NCBI GenBank assembly: GCA_023423995.1
Contig: JAFAEL010000115.1
Coordinates: 1-11,909, forward strand
Direction: 5' to 3'
Source of the DNA: Pseudomonadota bacterium
Lineage (GTDB): Bacteria > Pseudomonadota > Alphaproteobacteria > Rhizobiales > Beijerinckiaceae
DNA length: 11,909 nt
A program made the translations under genes and the position numbers. Under the pieces are notes generated by a model that did no database searches, had not been told where the DNA came from, and saw only the letters and a list, made by a program, of their open reading frames with translations. This document shows positions 7,766-11,909 of this stretch, piece by piece; positions within the stretch are counted from its first letter, which is position 1, and every line of letters begins with the position of its first letter.

Positions 7766-7780
7766 GCAAGGCCTGGGCCA
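7766..7780 (-). promoter_or_regulatory. Sigma-54 promoter for fliK-flgD
   Basis: The minus strand reads TGGCCCA-N4-TTGC. The invariant GG and GC are 10 bp apart and 10 of 11 other-than-N positions are close to the TGGCACG-N4-TTGC consensus (mismatches at the A and the last G of TGGCACG). The predicted start site is near 7754, giving a 14-base leader that still contains the fliK ribosome site. Sigma-54 promoters need an activator; FlbD, encoded in this window, is the obvious one. Confidence 0.75.
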
Positions 7781-7874
7781 GGAGAGGATCGGGCCCAAGT
7801 CGCTGAGAAGGCTCCTTTTTCGGCCGGGCTGCCTTCGGCCGTGCGGATGTCTCCCGGCAGGAACATGCCGGCCC

Positions 7875-7895
7875 GGGCGGCAAAGTTTGCCGCCC
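7875..7895. promoter_or_regulatory. Perfect 10+1+10 palindrome, likely protein-binding site
   Basis: The arms GGGCGGCAAA (7875-7884) and TTTGCCGCCC (7886-7895) are perfect inverted copies around one central G. The palindrome overlaps the -35 box of the mnmA promoter. It also lies about 120-140 bp upstream of the predicted sigma-54 start of fliK. It could be an enhancer for FlbD, an operator for mnmA, or both. A terminator is unlikely, because a one-base loop cannot form a proper hairpin and no T-run follows. Confidence 0.6.
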
Positions 7896-7915
7896 CTATC
7901 CAGGCTCCCTATAAT
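7887..7915 (+). promoter_or_regulatory. Housekeeping sigma-70 type promoter for mnmA
   Basis: The -35 box TTGCCG (7887-7892) and a perfect -10 box TATAAT (7910-7915) are separated by 17 bp. Transcription would start near 7922, about 21 bases before the mnmA ATG. TATAAT stands out strongly in this GC-rich sequence. The -35 box lies inside the second arm of the palindrome at 7875-7895. Confidence 0.75.
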
Positions 7916-7942
7916 GATGGTCTGCCCTGAACCGCTGCCAGA

Positions 7943-9097
7943 ATGTTGAACTCTCTCGACCTGCCGGGCTCGCCCGCGGATACGCGCGTCGTCGTGGCGA
8001 TGTCGGGCGGCGTCGATTCCTCCGTGGTCGCGGCCCTTCTCAAGCGCGAGGGCTACGATGTCGTGGGCGTCACGCTCCAGCTCTACGATCACGGCGCCGC
8101 CACCGCTCGCAAGGGCGCCTGCTGCGCGGGCGCCGACATCCACGATGCCCGCCGGGCCGCCGAGACGATCGGCATCCCCCATTACGTGCTCGATTACGAG
8201 GAGCGCTTCCGGCGCGCGGTGATCGACCGCTTCGCCGAGAGCTACGTCTCCGGCGAGACGCCCATCCCCTGCGTCGAGTGCAACAGGACGGTGAAGTTCC
8301 GCGATCTTCTCGCGACCGCCCGGGATCTGGGTGCGCATGCGCTCGCGACAGGCCATTACGTGGCGAGCCGGCCGGCCGAGGGCGGCCGGCGTGTCCTGGT
8401 CCGCGGGGCCGATCCAAGCCGCGACCAGAGCTATTTCCTCTACGCCACCACGCCCGAGCAGCTCGCCCTGCTGCGGTTTCCGCTCGGCGACATGCCGAAG
8501 GACCAGACCCGGCGTCTGGCGCGGGAGTTCGGCCTGTCGGTCGCGGACAAGCCTGACAGCCAGGACATCTGCTTCGTCCCGCAGGGCCGCTACGCCGACG
8601 TGCTGGAGAAGCTCCGGCCGGATGCCGCCCGGGAGGGCGAGATCGTCCATCTCGACGGGCGGGTGCTCGGCCGCCATCGCGGCATCGCGCATTTCACGGT
8701 TGGGCAGCGCCGCGGACTCGGCATCGCCGAAGCGGAGCCGCTTTATGTCGTTCGTCTCGATCCGGCCCGCGCCCACGTGGTGGTCGGCCCTCGGGAGGCA
8801 CTCGCGACCCGGATCGTCCGGCTCCGGGACGTGAATTGGCTGGGGGACACGCCCCTGGCCGAGATCGGCCCCGAGGGCCTGGCCGTTGCCGTAAAGGTTC
8901 GCTCGACGCGCCCGGCGCGTGCGGCGCTGCTGCGCAGCGATGAGGCGGGCGTCGAAGTCGAGCTGATCGATGCCGAGGATGGGGTCTCGCCCGGGCAGGC
9001 CTGTGTGGTCTACGAGGACGAGAGCCCGCGGGCTCGGGTGCTAGGCGGCGGCACGATCATCAGGCGCCAGCCGAGCGCGGTCGCCGCCGCAGCCTAA
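7943..9097 (+). CDS. mnmA: tRNA-specific 2-thiouridylase MnmA
   Basis: This 384-residue cytoplasmic enzyme makes 2-thiouridine at the wobble position (U34) of Lys, Glu and Gln tRNAs. It activates the base with ATP and takes sulfur from a persulfide relay. The PP-loop SGGVDSS lies at 21-27. The catalytic pair is Cys113 ([13 protein letters not shown]) and Cys210 ([12 protein letters not shown]). Other family blocks are ATGHYV (135-140) and the ATP/tRNA stretch DQSYFLYA (161-168), with the beta-barrel C-terminal domains beyond about 225. There is an extra Cys110 in PIPC and a CC pair at 60-61 (GACCAGAD), both usual in alphaproteobacterial MnmA. The ATG at 7943 follows a sigma-70 promoter by about 21 bases and has only a weak ribosome site. 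It is the first gene of a four-gene plus-strand run and is divergent from fliK. Confidence 0.96.
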   Translation: MLNSLDLPGSPADTRVVVAMSGGVDSSVVAALLKREGYDVVGVTLQLYDHGAATARKGACCAGADIHDARRAAETIGIPHYVLDYEERFRRAVIDRFAESYVSGETPIPCVECNRTVKFRDLLATARDLGAHALATGHYVASRPAEGGRRVLVRGADPSRDQSYFLYATTPEQLALLRFPLGDMPKDQTRRLAREFGLSVADKPDSQDICFVPQGRYADVLEKLRPDAAREGEIVHLDGRVLGRHRGIAHFTVGQRRGLGIAEAEPLYVVRLDPARAHVVVGPREALATRIVRLRDVNWLGDTPLAEIGPEGLAVAVKVRSTRPARAALLRSDEAGVEVELIDAEDGVSPGQACVVYEDESPRARVLGGGTIIRRQPSAVAAAA

Positions 9098-9113
9098 GAG
9101 GGACGGGAGGATC

Positions 9114-9752
9114 ATGGGGGCTCAACCGACGACGGCGCTGATGCGCAAGGCGTATCAGCGCTGGGCGCCCGTCTATGACATCGTCTACGACAAGCTGACG
9201 GAGCCGGCTGCCCGCGCAGCGGTGCGTGCCGTCGAGGCCTGCGGGCCCAACATCCTCGAAGTGGGCGTCGGAACCGGGCTGTCGCTCGGCTACTATTCCG
9301 CGACCTCCGAGGTGCACGGGATCGACCTGTCGGAGGACATGCTGCAGCGTGCGCGCGAAAAGGTCGCCCGGCGCGGCCTCCGGCACGTGAAAAGCCTGGA
9401 GGTGATGGATGCCTGCCACCTCACCTTCAAGGACAAGTCCTTCGACGCCGTCACGGCGCAGTTCCTGATCACGCTCGTTCCCGATCCCGAAGGTGCGCTC
9501 GGCGAGATGGAGCGGGTGCTGCGTCCGGGCGGCGAGATCGTGCTGGTGAACCATTTCGGCCAGGATGCGGGCCCGCTCGCCAGCGTCGAGCGTGCCGTCG
9601 CGCCGCTCTGCGCCAAGATCGGCTGGAGTTCCGACTTCAAGGCCTCCCGCATCGAGAACTGGGCACGCTCGCGCGGCCTCGAGCCGTTGCCGCTCGAGTC
9701 CGTCTTCCCGGGCGGCTTCTTCAAGATCCTGCGTCTGCACAAACCCGTCTGA
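9114..9752 (+). CDS. pmtA: SAM-dependent methyltransferase, Rhodobacter-type PmtA-like
   Basis: This 212-residue class I methyltransferase has SAM-binding motif I LEVGVGTGLSL (48-58), the acidic motif II end HGIDLSEDML (68-77), SFDAVTAQFLITLVPDPE (109-126) and LRPGGEIVLVNHFGQ (136-150). The N-terminal AYQRWAPVYDIVYDKL (13-28) and the VNHF block closely resemble Rhodobacter-type phosphatidylethanolamine N-methyltransferase. That enzyme methylates phosphatidylethanolamine stepwise to phosphatidylcholine at the inner membrane. There is no membrane helix; such enzymes bind the membrane peripherally. A GGGAGG ribosome site lies 3 bp before the ATG, 16 bp after the mnmA stop. The methyltransferase fold is certain. 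The lipid substrate is inferred from resemblance; a ubiquinone/UbiE-like or other small-molecule enzyme is the alternative. Confidence 0.8.
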   Translation: MGAQPTTALMRKAYQRWAPVYDIVYDKLTEPAARAAVRAVEACGPNILEVGVGTGLSLGYYSATSEVHGIDLSEDMLQRAREKVARRGLRHVKSLEVMDACHLTFKDKSFDAVTAQFLITLVPDPEGALGEMERVLRPGGEIVLVNHFGQDAGPLASVERAVAPLCAKIGWSSDFKASRIENWARSRGLEPLPLESVFPGGFFKILRLHKPV

Positions 9753-9775
9753 CGACACCCCTTCCGGAGACCCTC

Positions 9776-10930
9776 ATGGCCGATTCCTCGCGGCAGATCC
9801 TCGATTGGCTCGCCGAGCAGAAGGGCGCGATGCTGGAACTGCTGGAGGAGGTCGTGAACGTCGATTCCGGCAGCTACGACAAGCCGGGGGTCGATGCGGT
9901 CGGCGAATGCTTCCGGCGCTTCTTCGAGCGCGAGGGAATCCCGAGCGCCGTTCATCCGCGTGACACCTATGGCGACGCGATCACGGCCGAGGTGGCGGGA
10001 AGTGGCGGCGCGAACAAGCCGATCCTGCTGCTAGGCCATCGCGACACGGTCTTCCCGAAAGGCGAGGCCGCGCGCCGGCCGTTTCGCATCGAGGACGGGC
10101 GCGCCTATGGCCCGGGCGTCGCCGACATGAAGGCGGGCCTCGTCATGAATGCCTTCGTGATGGCGGCCTATCATCGCTTCGGCGGCGCTCCCGCCCCGCT
10201 CGTGCAACTCATCACGTCCGACGAGGAGATCGGCTCGCCGGCCTGCCGCGGCATCATCGAGGAGACGGCTCGCGGTGCCCGCGCGGTGTTCAATGCCGAG
10301 CCGGGCCGCCCGTCCGGCAATGTCGTGACCGGCCGCAAGGGCGGCGTGTTCATGGAATGCGAGATCTTCGGCAAAGCCGCGCATTCGGGCGGCAACTTCT
10401 CCGAAGGGGTGAGCGCCATCAACGAGGCCGCGTACAAGATCCTGCAGCTGAAGGACATCACGGACCTCGAGCACGGCATCACGCTGAATGTCGGGCTCGT
10501 CTCGGGCGGCCAGTCGGTGAACACGGTCGCGCCCCACGCCAAGATCGGCATCGATCTGCGCTACGTGGAGCCGCCGCAGCGCGCCGCCGCCCTCGTCCGC
10601 ATCGAGGAGATCGTCGCGAACGCCAACGTGCCGGGCACGAGCGCGACCCTGGCGATCAAGGGCGAGTTCCTGCCGCTCGTGCAGGATGCCGGCTCGCGCG
10701 CGCTCTTCGAGGCCTATCAGGGCGCGATGGGCGAGGTTGGCCGTCCCGTCGAGGGCGAGTTCGCGGGCGGCTGCGCGGATTCGGGCTTCACGTCCGCGGT
10801 CGGGTGCCCGACCATCTGCGCGACCGGGCCGGTGGGCGGGCGGGCGCATTCGCCGGAAGAATACCTGGAGGTCGACACCATCGTGCCGCGCGCGCAGGGG
10901 CTCGCGCTGGCGATCGCACGGCTGGCTTGA
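9776..10930 (+). CDS. M20 family zinc metallopeptidase, carboxypeptidase G2-like
   Basis: This 384-residue protein has the full metal-site set of M20A peptidases: His88 and Asp90 (LLLGHRDTVFP), bridging Asp117 (GPGVADMKAG), general base Glu150 with ligand Glu151 (TSDEEIGS), Glu175 (FNAEPG) and His358 (GRAHSPEE). The spacing tracks carboxypeptidase G2 (H112, D141, E175/E176, E200, H385). The lid/dimer domain spans about 188-300 (GRKGGVFMECEIFGKAAHSGG). No signal peptide is seen (MADSSRQILDWLAEQ), so it is probably cytoplasmic, unlike secreted Pseudomonas carboxypeptidase G2. Family members remove C-terminal Glu from folates or other N-acyl amino acids, or cleave dipeptides; the substrate cannot be fixed. 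The ATG at 9776 has GGAGA 5 bp upstream, 23 bp after the methyltransferase stop. Confidence 0.9.
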   Translation: MADSSRQILDWLAEQKGAMLELLEEVVNVDSGSYDKPGVDAVGECFRRFFEREGIPSAVHPRDTYGDAITAEVAGSGGANKPILLLGHRDTVFPKGEAARRPFRIEDGRAYGPGVADMKAGLVMNAFVMAAYHRFGGAPAPLVQLITSDEEIGSPACRGIIEETARGARAVFNAEPGRPSGNVVTGRKGGVFMECEIFGKAAHSGGNFSEGVSAINEAAYKILQLKDITDLEHGITLNVGLVSGGQSVNTVAPHAKIGIDLRYVEPPQRAAALVRIEEIVANANVPGTSATLAIKGEFLPLVQDAGSRALFEAYQGAMGEVGRPVEGEFAGGCADSGFTSAVGCPTICATGPVGGRAHSPEEYLEVDTIVPRAQGLALAIARLA

Positions 10931-10941
10931 GGAGCCGTCTC

Positions 10942-11909
10942 ATGGAGTACCGCAATCTCGGCCGCTCGGGCCTGAAGGTCTCGCCGCTCTGCCTCGGCAC
11001 GATGATGTTCGGCGGCGCGACGGACGAGGCGACGTCCGCCCGCATCATCGCGCAGGCGCGGGATGCCGGCATCAACTTCATCGACACGGCAGACGTCTAC
11101 AGCGACGGGGTTTCTGAGGAGATCGTCGGCCGCGCCATCGCGGCGGAGCGCTCGCGCTGGATCCTGGCCACGAAGGTCGCAGGTCCGATGGGGCAGGGGC
11201 CGAACGAGCGCGGCCTCTCCCGCCGCCGCGTCATCGAGGCATGCGAGGCGAGCCTGCGCCGGCTCGCGACCGACGCCATCGACATCTACTACCTGCACAA
11301 GGAAGACCATTCGACGCCGCTCGGCGAGACGGTGCGGGCCATCGCCGACCTGATCCGGGCCGGCAAGATCCGCTATTTCGGCGTCTCGAACTATCGCGGC
11401 TGGCGAGTCGCCGAGATCTGCCGCCTCGCGGACGAACTCGGCATCGACCGCCCGGTCGTGAGCCAGCCCTACTACAACGCCCTGAACCGGATGCCGGAGG
11501 TCGAGCACCTGCCGGCCTGCGGCTTCTACGGCCTCGGGGTCGTGCCCTACAGCCCGCTCGCGCGCGGGGTCCTCACGGGCAAGTACGATCCCAAGACGCC
11601 GCCGCCGGAGGGCACCCGCGCCGGCCGGCAGGACAAGCGCATGATCGAGACCGAGTGGCGTACCGAGTCGCTCGACATCGCGCAGGAGATCGCCCACCAC
11701 GCGAAGGCGCGCGGCATCACGCCCGGCCAGTTCGCCTTCGCCTGGGTGCTGAACAACCGCCTCGTTACCGCCGCGATCGGCGGCCCGCGCACCGAGGCGC
11801 AGTGGCAGGATTACGTCGGGGCTCTGGCCTACACCTTCACGAAGGAGGACGAGGCCCTGGTCGACCGGCTCGTCGCGCCCGGCCACCCTTCGACGCCGGG
11901 CTACAACGA
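10942..11909 (+). CDS. Aldo/keto reductase, C-terminal end beyond window
   Basis: From the ATG at 10942, 322 codons are open to the window edge without a stop. It shows the aldo/keto reductase signature in order: start MEYRNLGRSGLKVSPLCLGTM, FIDTADVYSDGVSEEIVGRAI (46-66), Lys78 in ILATKVAG, His119 in YYLHKEDHSTPLGET, IRYFGVSNY, PYSPLARGVLTGKY and the NADP-site region AAIGGPRTEAQWQDYV. The catalytic tetrad is Asp48, Tyr53, Lys78 and His119. These soluble barrel enzymes reduce aldehydes or ketones with NADPH. The layout resembles the YajO/Tas-like and potassium-channel-beta-like groups; the substrate is unknown. The end GHPSTPGYN is typical of the last 20 or so residues, so little is missing. 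A GGAG ribosome site overlaps the gap 11 bp after the M20 stop, so it is probably in the same transcript. Confidence 0.93.
   Translation, partial: MEYRNLGRSGLKVSPLCLGTMMFGGATDEATSARIIAQARDAGINFIDTADVYSDGVSEEIVGRAIAAERSRWILATKVAGPMGQGPNERGLSRRRVIEACEASLRRLATDAIDIYYLHKEDHSTPLGETVRAIADLIRAGKIRYFGVSNYRGWRVAEICRLADELGIDRPVVSQPYYNALNRMPEVEHLPACGFYGLGVVPYSPLARGVLTGKYDPKTPPPEGTRAGRQDKRMIETEWRTESLDIAQEIAHHAKARGITPGQFAFAWVLNNRLVTAAIGGPRTEAQWQDYVGALAYTFTKEDEALVDRLVAPGHPSTPGYN

Overview
The window is GC-rich, densely coded alphaproteobacterial chromosome. The best fit is Rhizobiales/Hyphomicrobiales, probably Methylobacteriaceae. This rests on a FlbD-type flagellar regulator, a SciP/DUF1153 protein, a CtrA-like site, two perfect EcfG-type stress promoters and a Rhodobacter-type PmtA. 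The genus is an inference, not proven. No mobile element, CRISPR array, rRNA or tRNA was seen.

Layout. (1) 1-1204: a stress module of two divergent genes. On the minus strand is a BON-domain protein cut by the window edge; on the plus strand is a 69-residue acidic protein. The 170-bp gap between them holds two EcfG promoter matches (GGAAC-N16/17-CGTT), one facing each gene. (2) 1222-5214, minus strand: a tightly packed flagellar operon fliF-fliH-fliN-flbD (MS-ring, export regulator, C-ring/export protein, sigma-54 activator). FliF appears to start at TTG, and fliG is absent from its usual place. (3) 5304-5579, minus strand: sciP, encoding the small CtrA-inhibitory protein. A CtrA-like site lies between it and fliF, and a weaker one lies upstream of it. 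(4) 5697-7740, minus strand: fliK-flgD (hook-length control and hook cap), preceded by a strong sigma-54 promoter match. (5) 7943-11909, plus strand: mnmA, a pmtA-like methyltransferase, an M20 metallopeptidase of the carboxypeptidase G2 type and an aldo/keto reductase that runs off the window. Spacing is 11-23 bp, so they may be co-transcribed.

How it fits together. The flagellar part contains structural genes and both tiers of their expected control. CtrA, inhibited by SciP, would act at the early fliF operon. FlbD, made from the end of that operon, would activate sigma-54 promoters such as the one before fliK. A perfect 10+1+10 palindrome at 7875-7895 lies about 130 bp upstream of the predicted fliK start site. 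That is where an activator would bind, and it also overlaps the -35 box of mnmA. The most interesting features are the paired stress promoters, this shared palindrome and the SciP/CtrA/FlbD control elements set among the genes they should regulate. All genes belong to known families; no wholly new system was recognised.
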